Translations under genes and position numbers: made by a program
Assembly (NCBI GenBank): GCA_049115935.1
Contig: JAGDZK010000041.1
Span: forward strand, 25,587-89,586
Origin: Bermanella sp049115935
GTDB taxonomy: Bacteria; Pseudomonadota; Gammaproteobacteria; Pseudomonadales; Oceanobacteraceae
Direction of reading: 5' to 3'
Length of the DNA stretch: 64,000 nt
In this document: one piece after another, positions 34,862 to 45,128 of the stretch
Layout of the letters: each line of letters starts with the position of its first letter
Position numbering within the stretch: position 1 is the first letter of the stretch
The notes under the pieces: generated by a model
Databases searched by the model: none
What the model was told of the DNA's origin: nothing
The model's input: the letters and a program-made list of their open reading frames with translations, nothing else

Positions 34862-35308
34862 TTAGTGATGTTTAGCGGCTTGCAGTTGATTAAATCGTTC
34901 ACGCACTTCATCTGGTATTTCACAGCTTTTATTCAGTTTGTAATTGTAATACACCACCATGCCTTCACCTTTTGCAGCTATGGTGTCGTGGTGTTCGCTA
35001 AATACACCGTATTCCATAGTAAACCGTTTTTCGCTGATCTCTTTGATACGTGCACCAATTAAAATATGGTCAGGGTAGCTAACCGGTGCACGAAATTGGC
35101 ATTGTGTACTAGCTAGAATAGGGCCGATGTTAGTGGCTTCCATGTGTTCCATGACGCCTGTTTTTTCAAAAAACGCCATGCGGGCGTCCTCAAAATATCG
35201 AAAGTAAACCGTGTTGTTGACATGATTGAATGCATCCATATCACCCCAGATGACATCTTGTTTAACAATGACGGCGTATTCTTCAATGAAACGTTGTTTG
35301 GGTGTCAT
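34862..35308 (-). CDS. 4HBT hotdog-fold acyl-CoA thioesterase (YbgC/FadM-like)
   Basis: A 148-aa single-domain hotdog protein. WGDMDAFNHVNNTVYFRYFE near residues 21-40 carries the catalytic Asp of the 4-hydroxybenzoyl-CoA thioesterase group. It hydrolyses acyl-CoAs of unknown type. Its stop is 28 bases from a flavoprotein gene's stop on the same strand upstream... it follows that gene by nine bases, so the two are one operon. Confidence 0.85.
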   Translation of the reverse strand: MTPKQRFIEEYAVIVKQDVIWGDMDAFNHVNNTVYFRYFEDARMAFFEKTGVMEHMEATNIGPILASTQCQFRAPVSYPDHILIGARIKEISEKRFTMEYGVFSEHHDTIAAKGEGMVVYYNYKLNKSCEIPDEVRERFNQLQAAKHH

Positions 35309-35317
35309 GAGTGTTCC

Positions 35318-36271
35318 TTATTGGGCAAAAGGCTTTTTATCGCAGGCTTGCCTGTATTCTGTGGTTAGAGTTTCAACTAATTGTTGCACACTCGGGATAT
35401 TATGTATGCCACCCACACCGTGACCGGCACTCCAGATGTCTGTCCAGCTATTGGTGTTGCCTAAATCTAAGTCGACATGGCCTTTGGCGGTGAGTGAATC
35501 CACATCAATGCCTACTTTTTCTAACGAGCCTTTTAAATAATTACAGTGCACACCTGTGAAGTGGTCACTGTAAACGATGTCGTCGATTTGACTGTGAATA
35601 AGCATATCTTTGTAGTCTTGCGGCACTTGCGCTTCTTGAGTTGCGATAAAACGAGTCCCCATATAAACCATATCAGCGCCTAACGCTTCAGCGGCTCTAA
35701 TGCTGTGTCCGTCATTGATGGCTCCGGCTAAAATCAGCGGGCCGTCCCAAAACTCACGGATTTCACGCACTAATGCAAAAGGGTTGAGGGTGCCACCGTG
35801 ACCGCCTGCGCCGGCTGCCACCACAATGATGCCGTCTACGCCGGCTTCAATGGCTTTTTTGGCATGGTGGGTTTTAATGACATCATGAAACACCATGCCA
35901 CCCCAGCCGTGCACGTCTTTAACGATCTCAGTAGGGTTACCTTGACTGGTAATCACTAAAGGTACTTTGTGTTTTTTTATAAGCGCGTGGTCAGCCATTA
36001 AACGCGAGTTGGAAGGGTGCACTACTTGATTGACAGCAAAAGGGGCAACCTTGGCATCTGGGTGTTCGGTTTTGTATGTTTCAAGTGATGCGGTGATTTC
36101 GCTTAGCCATTCATCAAGTTTTTCTTGGGGGCGAATGTTCAAAGCAGGAAAGCTGCCTATCACACCGTTTTTACAACACTCAATAACCAGCTTTGGGCTA
36201 CTGACTAAAAACATAGGCGCACAAATGACAGGGAGGTTTAACTGGGACGTAAGGTTTGAAAATGCAGACAT
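35318..36271 (-). CDS. Nitronate monooxygenase-like FMN oxidoreductase
   Basis: A 317-aa TIM-barrel flavoprotein of the NMO/2-nitropropane dioxygenase family. LPVICAPMFLVSSPKLVI lies near the start, AGAGGHGGTLN near residue 150 (FMN phosphate region with the His used in nitronate oxidation) and LGADMVYMGTRFIAT near 205. Bacterial members oxidise nitronates or act as NAD(P)H:quinone reductases. It is first in a two-gene unit with the thioesterase. Confidence 0.85.
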   Translation of the reverse strand: MSAFSNLTSQLNLPVICAPMFLVSSPKLVIECCKNGVIGSFPALNIRPQEKLDEWLSEITASLETYKTEHPDAKVAPFAVNQVVHPSNSRLMADHALIKKHKVPLVITSQGNPTEIVKDVHGWGGMVFHDVIKTHHAKKAIEAGVDGIIVVAAGAGGHGGTLNPFALVREIREFWDGPLILAGAINDGHSIRAAEALGADMVYMGTRFIATQEAQVPQDYKDMLIHSQIDDIVYSDHFTGVHCNYLKGSLEKVGIDVDSLTAKGHVDLDLGNTNSWTDIWSAGHGVGGIHNIPSVQQLVETLTTEYRQACDKKPFAQ

Positions 36272-36404
36272 ATTGCGTATTTCTTATTTTAATAGTTGTC
36301 CTACTCTACCTTGTTCTTGTGGATTTGATAATTGGCCATATATGACAAATTACTTTGTATTTTATACGTTGTTAGAAGGGAGGATTTTAAATGGTACTAC
36401 TTAC

Positions 36405-37184
36405 TTAGTTAGATTGGCTTTGTGTTGTCATGCCATACCTTTCGAGTAGTTTATTAAGAGAGCCATTTTGCTGAATCTTTGCTAGTAACTTGTTAATTTG
36501 CCTAGCATTTAGTGGGTGGTTTTTTCGGATTAAAATGGTGTGTTCATAGTGCTGGTCAAATTTGTCATTAATCAAGAGAATATCATTTAGCTGAGGGTTA
36601 TATTTGATCTGTTGTTGTAGATAAGAATAACTGGCAATTCCTAGCTCTGATTTGTCATTCAATACTTGATTCATAACGGTTTGAGGAGTGTTGACGAGCT
36701 TGATGTTAAATTTCTTTTTTAGAATTTTGCTGTCAGTGATGTTGTCTAAAAAACGGTAATGGAACCCTAGAATAGCCACTATGCTTTTATTGGATATGTC
36801 ATCAAAGTAGTTTTTGTTTCGACCTTTGATCTTATGGGTAAAAAATACTTCGCCACTTGTTAGGAATACATCGCTGGCCTCTATTTCACGTTTATCCCAG
36901 CTCCAGCTGATGTTTTCAAAAAATATGGCATCAAACACACCTCGTTTAAAGTCGTTATAACGCCGATTTGGGCTGGTTGGGATAAAGCTAAAGTGATATT
37001 GGGGCTGTTGCTGGTTTAATAGCTCAATTAGATCAATTGTTAGGCCCGAAGCATCCTGCCCCTTCATTTGAATAAAAGGGTGGAACAAGTAACCGCCGAC
37101 TTTCACTTCAACAGTCTGTGCAAAAGTGAATGAGCAGGCCAAACTTTGAAGAATGATGATTAGGCCAACTAGACGTTTAAGCAT
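36405..37184 (-). CDS. Periplasmic solute-binding protein (SBP_bac_3 type)
   Basis: A 259-aa protein with a signal peptide (residues 1-22, ending TFAQ). VEVKVGGYLFHPFIQ and SGLTIDLIELLNQQ at the start, followed by the two-lobe pattern, are those of extracellular amino-acid-binding-like proteins. No ABC permease or ATPase adjoins it. Such orphan proteins in marine gammaproteobacteria are often sensory or of unknown role. Confidence 0.72.
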   Translation of the reverse strand: MLKRLVGLIIILQSLACSFTFAQTVEVKVGGYLFHPFIQMKGQDASGLTIDLIELLNQQQPQYHFSFIPTSPNRRYNDFKRGVFDAIFFENISWSWDKREIEASDVFLTSGEVFFTHKIKGRNKNYFDDISNKSIVAILGFHYRFLDNITDSKILKKKFNIKLVNTPQTVMNQVLNDKSELGIASYSYLQQQIKYNPQLNDILLINDKFDQHYEHTILIRKNHPLNARQINKLLAKIQQNGSLNKLLERYGMTTQSQSN

Positions 37185-37256
37185 GGAAGAGTCTGTTAAA
37201 CATAATCATTAAATCTAGCAGTTAATTGATATAGTGCTAGTTGTATGGGCCTTAGT

Positions 37257-38114
37257 TTATGCAGGCTTTGGCTTTTTCCCGCTAACATTCCACAGGCCCG
37301 CTACAATGATCAAAGCGCTGCCAATGATGGTGGTAATTAATAGCGTTTCTCCCCAGAAAACCCAACCTAATGTAGCACCATATACCACAGAGCTATAAAC
37401 ATAAGGGCCAATCTGGCCAGGGTTGGCGATACGATAGGCTCGGGTAAGAGCAAGTTGCCCACATGTGGCCACTAGGCCCATTAATACGATCCACGGCCAA
37501 TGCTGTACGCTGGGCCAGAATGGGCTCCAGAACAGTGGAATGACGGATAGTACGGTGCTGATGGCACCAAAATAAAACACAATGCGAACACTGGATTCGG
37601 TTGAACCCATTCGGCGGATACAAACCTTCGCGGTACTGGCCAGTGCAGCGGCACCTATGCCAATAAGCGCAACAGGTGTGAAATTCTCAGTACCTGGGCG
37701 CAGTATGAACATCACGCCAATAAAACCTATGGCAATTGCCCAGCCGGTTTTTGCCTTGATTGATTCCCCAAGCCAAATCGCGGCAACGATGGGCATGAAG
37801 AAAGGGCTGGTGAGTTTCACTAGAAACGCCTCAGCAAGGGGCATATTACCTATGACATAAAAGAAGCCATACATGGCACTTAGTCCCACAACCGCCCTTA
37901 AAAGATGTAGGTGCCAAACAGAGGTTTTAAGTTGACTAAAACCGTTATGCATAATGATTGGTATCAGCATGGCTAGGCCAAACAAATTGCGATAAAACAC
38001 AATATGCTCTGTGGGCATGTCTTGGCTTAAGTGTTTGATGATTGCACCCATGATAGCCAAGAGGCCTTCGCCTAAAAGAATCAGTAAGGCACCTTGAATC
38101 ACATTATTTGGCAT
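37257..38114 (-). CDS. EamA/DMT-family transporter
   Basis: A 285-aa membrane protein with ten hydrophobic segments in two EamA halves, including FYRNLFGLAMLIP near residue 40 and LTRAYRIANPGQIGPYVYSS near 223. It is related to RhtA/SAM-type exporters. The substrate is unknown. It is divergent from clpB across a 146-base gap. Confidence 0.85.
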   Translation of the reverse strand: MPNNVIQGALLILLGEGLLAIMGAIIKHLSQDMPTEHIVFYRNLFGLAMLIPIIMHNGFSQLKTSVWHLHLLRAVVGLSAMYGFFYVIGNMPLAEAFLVKLTSPFFMPIVAAIWLGESIKAKTGWAIAIGFIGVMFILRPGTENFTPVALIGIGAAALASTAKVCIRRMGSTESSVRIVFYFGAISTVLSVIPLFWSPFWPSVQHWPWIVLMGLVATCGQLALTRAYRIANPGQIGPYVYSSVVYGATLGWVFWGETLLITTIIGSALIIVAGLWNVSGKKPKPA

Positions 38115-38198
38115 ATACAGCTGCGCATTCGATAGATAATAGAAGGAGGGCTATTATACAGAAACCTCGATTATTTGATGCAGGTCAATGGCTGTTTC

Positions 38199-38226
38199 CT
38201 TGAAATACCTCAAAAGGCCACCATTA
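38199..38226 (+). promoter_or_regulatory. Predicted sigma-32 heat-shock promoter of clpB
   Basis: CTTGAAA at 38199-38205 matches the -35 consensus fully. CACCATTA at 38219-38226, 13 bases away, matches the -10 box CCCCATTA at seven of eight bases. The clpB start lies about 30 bases further on. Confidence 0.8.
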
Positions 38227-38260
38227 ATAAGTCAATGAAAAATGCATGAGGAAAATTGAA

Positions 38261-40879
38261 ATGCGAATGGATAAATTTACGAGCTCATTACAGCAGGCTC
38301 TTTCTGATGCTCAGTCTTTGGCTTTGGGGCAAGACCATAATCAAATTGACACGTTACATTTGTTATTGGCTTTACTGGATCAGGCACCCGGTGGTATTCG
38401 ACCTTTACTGCAAGGGCTGAATGTACAAGTTAACCAGCTTAAAACAAAATTAAGTGACAAGCTAAGTCAGCTTGCCAAAGTGTCATCACCGGATGGTAAT
38501 TTAAGTTTGGCACCTGAACTTGGTCGTGTGCTTAACCTAACAGATCGATTAGCGCAAAAGCGTGGAGATCAATATATTTCTAGCGATTTAGTTTTGTTGG
38601 CGGCCCTTGAAGATAAAGGTGAAGCGGGCAAGGTATTGGCAGAATTTAATTTAACAAAAGAAAATGTTGAACGTGCTATTGATACCGTTCGTCAAGGTGA
38701 ATCAGTGAATGACCCAAATGCAGAAGATAATCGTGAAGCGCTTAACAAGTACACTGTCGATTTAACTGCCCGCGCAGCCGAAGGGAAATTAGATCCGGTT
38801 ATTGGTCGTGATGATGAAATTCGTCGTACTATTCAGGTTTTGCAACGCCGTACTAAAAATAATCCGGTTTTAATTGGTTCACCCGGTGTGGGTAAAACCG
38901 CCATCATTGAAGGTTTGGCTCAGCGTATTGTGAACGGTGAAGTGCCAGAAGGTTTGAAGAATAAACAAATTCTATCTCTTGATATGGGTTCATTGTTAGC
39001 GGGTGCAAAGTTCCGTGGTGACTTTGAAGAGCGCTTGAAAAATGTTTTAAAAGAAGTCAGTAAACAAGAGGGCAATATTATTTTGTTTATTGATGAGATA
39101 CATACCATGGTTGGTGCCGGCAAAACAGATGGTGCTTTAGATGCTGGTAACATGTTAAAACCCGCGTTAAGTCGTGGTGAATTACATTGTGTGGGGGCAA
39201 CCACCTTAGATGAATATCGTGAATACTTAGAAAAAGACGCGGCACTTGAGCGTCGTTTTCAAAAAGTGTTGGTGGACGAGCCAAACGAAGAGGACACCAT
39301 TGCGATTTTACGAGGCTTAAAAGAACGTTATGAAGTGCACCACGGTGTGCAGATTACAGACGGTGCCATCATAGCGGCGGCGAAATTGTCAACCCGTTAC
39401 ATTACTGATCGCCAGCTTCCTGATAAAGCGATTGATTTAATTGATGAGGCCGCGTCTATTATTCGTATGGAAATAGACAGTAAGCCAGAAGAAATGGATC
39501 GACTAGAGCGTCGATTGATTCAATTAAAAATTGAACGTGAAGCCCTTAATAAAGAAAACGATGCAGGTTCTATAAAACGCTTGAGTGAAATCAACCAAGA
39601 AATTAATCGCTTGGGTCGAGAGTACGTTGAACTAGAAGAAGTATGGAAGAAAGAAAAGCTTATTTTAGAAGGTTCAAAACAGGCTAAAGAAAAGTTAGAA
39701 CAGGCAAAAGTTGATATGGAGCAAGCACGTCGAGCCGGTGACTTACAGCGCATGTCTGAGTTGCAATATGGCACAATCCCTGAACTTGAAAAACAAATTG
39801 AATCAGCCGAAGAAGCAGCAAAAGGTAATAACGATTTCACCTTATTACGCAATCGTGTAAGTGATGAAGAAATTGCAGAAGTGGTTTCAAAATGGACCGG
39901 CGTGCCGGTTACGAAAATGCTTGAAGGTGAACGAGATAAGTTACTGCGAATGGAAGATGAGCTACATAAGCATGTAGTGGGTCAAGACGATGCCATTGTT
40001 GCCGTTTCTAATGCCGTGCGCAGAAGTCGTGCAGGTTTAAGTGACCCTCGTAGGCCTAACGGTAGTTTCTTGTTTTTAGGCCCAACCGGTGTGGGTAAAA
40101 CTGAGTTATGTAAAGCCCTTGCAAACTTTATGTTTGATTCGCAAGACGCCATGATTCGTGTAGATATGTCGGAGTTTATGGAAAAACACAGTGTGGCCCG
40201 TTTAATTGGGGCACCTCCTGGTTACGTAGGTTATGAAGAAGGCGGTTACTTAACTGAGCATGTAAGACGCAAACCTTATAGCGTGATTCTGTTAGATGAA
40301 GTAGAAAAAGCACACCCGGACGTGTTCAATATTTTGTTACAAGTGTTGGATGATGGGCAGTTAACCGATGGTCAAGGCCGCACGGTTGACTTTAAAAATA
40401 CGGTATTGGTGATGACTTCGAACTTAGGCAGTGATGTGATTCAAACTCTAAGCCAAGCTAATGAAGGCAAAGAGCAGTCCGTGGATGAATACGAAGATAT
40501 GAAGCTTGCAGTGATGGATATTGTAGGCGGGCATTTTAGACCTGAATTCATTAACCGTATTGACGAAGTAGTGGTGTTTCACCCATTACAACGTTCACAG
40601 ATTCGGGGCATTGCCGATATTCAATTGGATCAATTGCGTAAACGTTTGAAAGAACGCGAGCTCACTATGGAGCTAAGTGATGCTGCAATAGAGCGTTTAG
40701 TTGAGCAAGGTTATGATCCTGTATACGGTGCTCGACCATTGCGACGTAGTATTCAACGTTGGATTGAAAACCCACTGGCACAGGATATTCTATCCGGTAA
40801 ATTTGTAGGCGGTGATCATATCGTTGCAGATGTTGAGGGTGATACATTAACATTTGTGGTGAAGCAAACCGTCCATTAA
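38261..40879 (+). CDS. clpB: ClpB disaggregase (Hsp100)
   Basis: An 872-aa two-ring AAA+ chaperone that works with DnaK/DnaJ/GrpE to solubilise aggregated proteins. There is an N-domain (1-150), a first ATPase (Walker A GSPGVGKTAIIEG near 207, Walker B ILFIDEIHT), a coiled-coil middle domain (about 405-525) and a second ATPase (GPTGVGKTELCKA near 607, ILLDEVEKAHPDV). I use ATG 38261 (MRMDKF), which aligns with E. coli ClpB and has GAGG nine bases upstream; an earlier in-frame ATG at 38246 overlaps that signal. The sigma-32 promoter explains heat-shock control. Confidence 0.96.
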   Translation: MRMDKFTSSLQQALSDAQSLALGQDHNQIDTLHLLLALLDQAPGGIRPLLQGLNVQVNQLKTKLSDKLSQLAKVSSPDGNLSLAPELGRVLNLTDRLAQKRGDQYISSDLVLLAALEDKGEAGKVLAEFNLTKENVERAIDTVRQGESVNDPNAEDNREALNKYTVDLTARAAEGKLDPVIGRDDEIRRTIQVLQRRTKNNPVLIGSPGVGKTAIIEGLAQRIVNGEVPEGLKNKQILSLDMGSLLAGAKFRGDFEERLKNVLKEVSKQEGNIILFIDEIHTMVGAGKTDGALDAGNMLKPALSRGELHCVGATTLDEYREYLEKDAALERRFQKVLVDEPNEEDTIAILRGLKERYEVHHGVQITDGAIIAAAKLSTRYITDRQLPDKAIDLIDEAASIIRMEIDSKPEEMDRLERRLIQLKIEREALNKENDAGSIKRLSEINQEINRLGREYVELEEVWKKEKLILEGSKQAKEKLEQAKVDMEQARRAGDLQRMSELQYGTIPELEKQIESAEEAAKGNNDFTLLRNRVSDEEIAEVVSKWTGVPVTKMLEGERDKLLRMEDELHKHVVGQDDAIVAVSNAVRRSRAGLSDPRRPNGSFLFLGPTGVGKTELCKALANFMFDSQDAMIRVDMSEFMEKHSVARLIGAPPGYVGYEEGGYLTEHVRRKPYSVILLDEVEKAHPDVFNILLQVLDDGQLTDGQGRTVDFKNTVLVMTSNLGSDVIQTLSQANEGKEQSVDEYEDMKLAVMDIVGGHFRPEFINRIDEVVVFHPLQRSQIRGIADIQLDQLRKRLKERELTMELSDAAIERLVEQGYDPVYGARPLRRSIQRWIENPLAQDILSGKFVGGDHIVADVEGDTLTFVVKQTVH

Positions 40880-40908
40880 GCGTCAAAATAACGTTTACCT
40901 TCTTAAGG

Positions 40909-40938
40909 CCCACCTTGTCTAGACATGGTGGGTTTTTT
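40909..40938 (+). terminator. Terminator of clpB
   Basis: A CCCACC / GGTGGG stem extended through TGTCTAGACA, followed by TTTTTT. Confidence 0.85.
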
Positions 40939-41042
40939 GCTTATATGAAGAGCTTGTTACAATTTATTTTGCAAGATAGCGGCTGTAAATACATAACTAG
41001 TCTATAAATAAAAGAAGTCTATTTTCTTTTTAGAGATTCATT

Positions 41043-42989
41043 ATGACCATCCGATTTCGTTTTTTAATCTTATTGGTATCTGCTGTTGTCCTGCCTGTGG
41101 CCTTGGTTGCGTTCATGGCTGCCCATGAATTTAGAACTAATGCAGTAGAGGGATTTAAAGAAAACAGCTTGGCTGAAATCCAAAAAATTGACCAAACCTT
41201 TAGTTTGTATTTGAGTGGTTTGGCAGAAGATGTGAAATTTTTGGCGAACTCGGTGCCTATTAAAGCGTTGGATAATAATATTACCAATTATAAGGGGCCT
41301 AATATGCCACCTATGAATGCACTTGGTAATTCAGAGGCCGAAGCCAATGCGTATCGCTTACTTGCCGCATTTGGTGAAACACACAAAGATCTTACTTATG
41401 TATATCTAGGCTTAGATGACGGTGGTTATATTCAATGGCCACATGAAGATATGTCGACTTATGACCCTACCGTACGCCCTTGGTATGCATCGGCTAAAGC
41501 AAATATGAATAGCCCTGTGCGTACCCCTGCTTATCGAGATTTTAACAGCGGAGCACCGATTTTAGGCTATACACATACATTTAAAGCGGTGGATGGTTTG
41601 ATTGGTGCGGTGGGTATAGATGTCACATTAAGCAAGCTGACCAATATGGTTAATGAAATCAAATTTGGTGAAGAAGGTTATGTGATTTTGGTTGAGGAAA
41701 CAGGTCGAGTATTAGCTGACTCGGCGGTGCCTGAAAATAACTTCAAAATACTTGCAGATATAAATGATGATTATAAAAGTCTGGCGACAGAGACTGACTT
41801 TGCAGAAATAGAATTGGCGGGCAGAACTTGGTTTGCATCGGTACATACATCACCTGTTATTGGTTGGAAATTTATTGGTTTAAAACCAGAGAGTGAGGTA
41901 TTTGCAGCTACTTACGCGCTAGAGCTGTCGATGTTAGTCATCAGTATTGTATTGGCGGCGGTATTTATATTTTTGGGTTATTGGATGACAGGCATCATCA
42001 CTAAGCCGATGCAACGCGTAACCGATGGTATGGATGAGGTGGCTCAAGGCGAGGGGGATCTCACTAAACGAATGCGCATTAAATCGAACGATGAAACAGG
42101 TTTAATGGCGAAGGCATTCAATCAATTCATTAGTATTGTCCATACATTAGTGACTGAAATTAGGGACAGTGCGGTAGGGGTAAAAGAGCAATCCGATCAA
42201 ACAAAAGCCTTATCAAAGCGGGTGGGCTCAATTGCAGATCAGCAAGTTAAAGCCATTGAGCAGGTCTCTACTGCGTTTAATGAGATGGTGGCCACATCAA
42301 ACGAAGTAGCCAAAAATTGTGGTGAAACAGCGACCGCTGCAGATGAAAGCCAAAAGTATGTGGAGCAAGGTCAGCGTTTTATAGAGGGTACTGCCAGTTC
42401 AGTTGATAAGCTTGTGACGGTGATTGATGATTCAAACCAAGCCATGAGTGCGCTGGTGGATCAAAGTGCAAACATCACCAGTATACTAGATACCATTCGT
42501 GGTATTGCGGAGCAAACTAATTTACTGGCTCTTAATGCTGCCATTGAAGCAGCGAGAGCGGGTGAGCAAGGCAGAGGCTTTGCTGTGGTGGCGGATGAAG
42601 TACGGACACTTGCGGGTAAAACAGCCGAGTCCACGGAAGAAATTGACACGTTATTATCAAACCTTACTAATCAAACACAAAATGTTTCGGGTAAATTAGC
42701 CAGCAGTATTGAGCATACCCGTGAAACAGTTGAGGCCACTGAAAATACACGTAAGGTATTTGAGTCGATTCAATCTTCGGTTTCTACCATCAGAGACATG
42801 ACCACACAAATAGCCGCCGCCGCTGAAGAGCAGTATCAGGTGGGTGAAGAAATTCAACGCAATATCATTAATATTAATGAAGGTGCTGTAAATGCCAATG
42901 AAAGTGCCGAGCATTTGAAAAGCAATTCTGTATCTTTAGGCAAACTTTCTGCAGAGTTATCTGGCTTGGTATCTAGGTTTAAGTTGTAG
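41043..42989 (+). CDS. Methyl-accepting chemotaxis protein with dCache domain
   Basis: A 648-aa chemoreceptor. It has an N-terminal transmembrane helix (7-29), a periplasmic double Cache domain (30-285), a second helix near 292-314, HAMP (about 315-370) and a cytoplasmic signalling hairpin centred on EQTNLLALNAAIEAARAGEQ (near 490). The Cache domain carries YDPTVRPWYASA followed by GAVGIDVTL, the Y..R.WY..D pattern linked to amino-acid binding in PctA-like receptors, so an amino-acid ligand is plausible. No chemotaxis pentapeptide (NWETF type) is seen at the C-terminus. Confidence 0.9.
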   Translation: MTIRFRFLILLVSAVVLPVALVAFMAAHEFRTNAVEGFKENSLAEIQKIDQTFSLYLSGLAEDVKFLANSVPIKALDNNITNYKGPNMPPMNALGNSEAEANAYRLLAAFGETHKDLTYVYLGLDDGGYIQWPHEDMSTYDPTVRPWYASAKANMNSPVRTPAYRDFNSGAPILGYTHTFKAVDGLIGAVGIDVTLSKLTNMVNEIKFGEEGYVILVEETGRVLADSAVPENNFKILADINDDYKSLATETDFAEIELAGRTWFASVHTSPVIGWKFIGLKPESEVFAATYALELSMLVISIVLAAVFIFLGYWMTGIITKPMQRVTDGMDEVAQGEGDLTKRMRIKSNDETGLMAKAFNQFISIVHTLVTEIRDSAVGVKEQSDQTKALSKRVGSIADQQVKAIEQVSTAFNEMVATSNEVAKNCGETATAADESQKYVEQGQRFIEGTASSVDKLVTVIDDSNQAMSALVDQSANITSILDTIRGIAEQTNLLALNAAIEAARAGEQGRGFAVVADEVRTLAGKTAESTEEIDTLLSNLTNQTQNVSGKLASSIEHTRETVEATENTRKVFESIQSSVSTIRDMTTQIAAAAEEQYQVGEEIQRNIININEGAVNANESAEHLKSNSVSLGKLSAELSGLVSRFKL

Positions 42990-43091
42990 CCTTTATAGGT
43001 TTTACGTTTAAGTGCTTAGGTTTTTCATGGGTCAGCGGTTAGCTAGCCTTTAATAAATTGACTCTTGGTGCCATTTTGATTTAATGGCCCT

Positions 43092-44114
43092 ATGAATACA
43101 TCTCAAACACAATTTTCACCTAAGACCGCCATCCAGCTAGTGCGCTCGCTCATCAACTATGGTGAGCGTCATGGTTTATCACGACACGATATGCGTAGTG
43201 TATGTAGCCTTTCTGAAGATCAGCTTAACGATTGTCGCTTGCTTATTGATGTTCAGCGCTATGAAGCCCTGCTTAGCTTTATCAGTGATTGTTTGGATGA
43301 TGTTTCGTTAGGCTTTCATCATGGGCAGCATTTTGAACCTGGTCGGTGGGGGGTTTTGGGTTTTATAGCCGTAACCGCGCAGAACTTTCAAGCAGCCATA
43401 GAAGCCCAATATCGGTTTCAGTCACTTTCGGGCAATATGGGGGCGCCACTTCAGTTTTGTGATGGTGGGGTAACGACTTTACAGTGGGTGCCTGCCTACA
43501 ATTGTAGCCACCACTTCGCTGAGCAGATAGTGACGGGTCTTGTAAGTCTGGCTAGAGAAGTCACTAATAATCTTAATTATTCTCCGAATGCAGTTTATTT
43601 TACTCACGCTCCGCGGGCAGATGTAGCAAATTACATTGATTATTTTCAATGCCCTGTATTTTTCAATGCGAAGTTTAATGGTCTTGATGTTAATAATGAA
43701 TTGCTTGAGGTCCCCTTAAGAAAAAGTGACACAGAAACCCATAAAATACTGATTAATCATGCACAGTCCCTCCTAGAGGAGCAGACTTTTACTTCACCTT
43801 TAGAAGTAATTAAAGATTATATCGTGAAAACGTTACCCAGCCATGTGCCGGATATTGAAGAGGTATCTACTTATTTGCAATTGAGTGTGCGCAGTACTCA
43901 ACGGAAATTACAAGAATACGGTACAAGTTACTCTCAGGTCTTAGATGCCATTCGTAAAGAGTTGGCATTGACTTATCTTAGGCAAACTCAAAATAGCGTG
44001 CTGTATGTGAGTGAGAGATTAGGTTTCTCAGAACAAAGTGCCTTTCAGCGTGCTTTTAAGCGCTGGACAGGCATTACACCAAAACGCTACCGCAACACTA
44101 TACTCCTCAAATAG
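43092..44114 (+). CDS. AraC-family regulator with Arabinose_bd-type N-terminus
   Basis: A 340-aa regulator. FEPGRWGVLGFIAVTAQNFQ near residue 84 belongs to the N-terminal domain of this AraC subgroup; the C-terminus has the two helix-turn-helices (EEVSTYLQLSVRSTQRKLQE, then ERLGFSEQSAFQRAFKRWTG). It precedes, on the same strand and after 108 bases, the four-gene BASS/SDR/cytochrome/MFS operon, and is its probable regulator. The inducer is unknown. Confidence 0.88.
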   Translation: MNTSQTQFSPKTAIQLVRSLINYGERHGLSRHDMRSVCSLSEDQLNDCRLLIDVQRYEALLSFISDCLDDVSLGFHHGQHFEPGRWGVLGFIAVTAQNFQAAIEAQYRFQSLSGNMGAPLQFCDGGVTTLQWVPAYNCSHHFAEQIVTGLVSLAREVTNNLNYSPNAVYFTHAPRADVANYIDYFQCPVFFNAKFNGLDVNNELLEVPLRKSDTETHKILINHAQSLLEEQTFTSPLEVIKDYIVKTLPSHVPDIEEVSTYLQLSVRSTQRKLQEYGTSYSQVLDAIRKELALTYLRQTQNSVLYVSERLGFSEQSAFQRAFKRWTGITPKRYRNTILLK

Positions 44115-44222
44115 ACTAAAAATACGATAAATTGACTTTACATGCCAATAATTGACCTCTCTGGTCAGTATTACTGTTGGCCTTTCATTTAAAGTGTCCG
44201 TATTCAACATCGAGAAGTAGCA

Positions 44223-45128
44223 ATGACCGAAATCCATTATGACGCTGCACAGCAATGGGTGCTTAATCTGACTCTCGCCATGATGGTTTTAGGGCTCGCA
44301 TTGGATGTTCGTCCAAAAGACTTTTTAAGAGTGGTGCAAACTCCTAAGGCGCCATTGATTGGTCTTGTTGCTCAGTTTTTACTATTACCGGCTTTTACTT
44401 GTTTACTCACTTTGATGCTCGATCTGCCGGCGGGTGTTGAGTTGGGTATGATATTAGTTGCCGCATGTCCTGGTGGTGCGCTTTCGAATTTTATCACCCA
44501 CTTGTCTGGAGGCAATACGGCGCTTTCTATTTCAATTACAGCGGTATCAAGCGTGGTGGCCGTTGTCATGCTGCCGATAAATTTTGTGTTTTGGGCGGGT
44601 CTTAATCCTGTTGCTAATGAGTTGCTACTTGATATTAATGTTAATGGGTTTGATATTTTAAAATCTCTGTTAATTGTGCTAGCAGCGCCTTTGATTCTGG
44701 GTTTTGTCATTCAGAAATATTTGCCGACTGTTGGTAGGTGGCTTCATCATATTCTTAAATATCTAAGCATTATTGCATTGGTTGCTTTTATATTGGTTGC
44801 TGTACTGCGCAATCAAGCGCATTTCTTAAATCATTTCACAATGCTCTTTAGTGTGGTGCTGGCTCATAACGCTTTAGCATTAGCCATCGGCTATTTTTCT
44901 TCTCGTGCGGCGGGTTTAAATTTAGCGGATAAAACAGCCGTGACCTTAGAAGTAGGTATGCAAAATTCTTCATTAGCCATTGCCATTGTTTTTACCCAAT
45001 TTAATGCGGAATACGGTATGGCGTTGATTAGTGCATTTTGGGGGACGTGGCATATTGTATCTGGGATTACATTTGCTGTTTTATGTCGAATGAGTATGAA
45101 AAATAAAAACATCAAAGGTGCATTATGA
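44223..45128 (+). CDS. BASS-family sodium-dependent transporter
   Basis: A 301-aa membrane protein with about nine helices of the bile acid:sodium symporter superfamily. The sodium-site region AACPGGALSNFITHLSGGN near residue 81 and the second crossover EVGMQNSSLAIAIVFTQF near 243 are typical. Bacterial members import organic anions such as bile acids, pantoate or other carboxylates. Its stop overlaps the start of the next gene (ATGA), so this is the first gene of a coupled operon. Confidence 0.88.
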   Translation: MTEIHYDAAQQWVLNLTLAMMVLGLALDVRPKDFLRVVQTPKAPLIGLVAQFLLLPAFTCLLTLMLDLPAGVELGMILVAACPGGALSNFITHLSGGNTALSISITAVSSVVAVVMLPINFVFWAGLNPVANELLLDINVNGFDILKSLLIVLAAPLILGFVIQKYLPTVGRWLHHILKYLSIIALVAFILVAVLRNQAHFLNHFTMLFSVVLAHNALALAIGYFSSRAAGLNLADKTAVTLEVGMQNSSLAIAIVFTQFNAEYGMALISAFWGTWHIVSGITFAVLCRMSMKNKNIKGAL

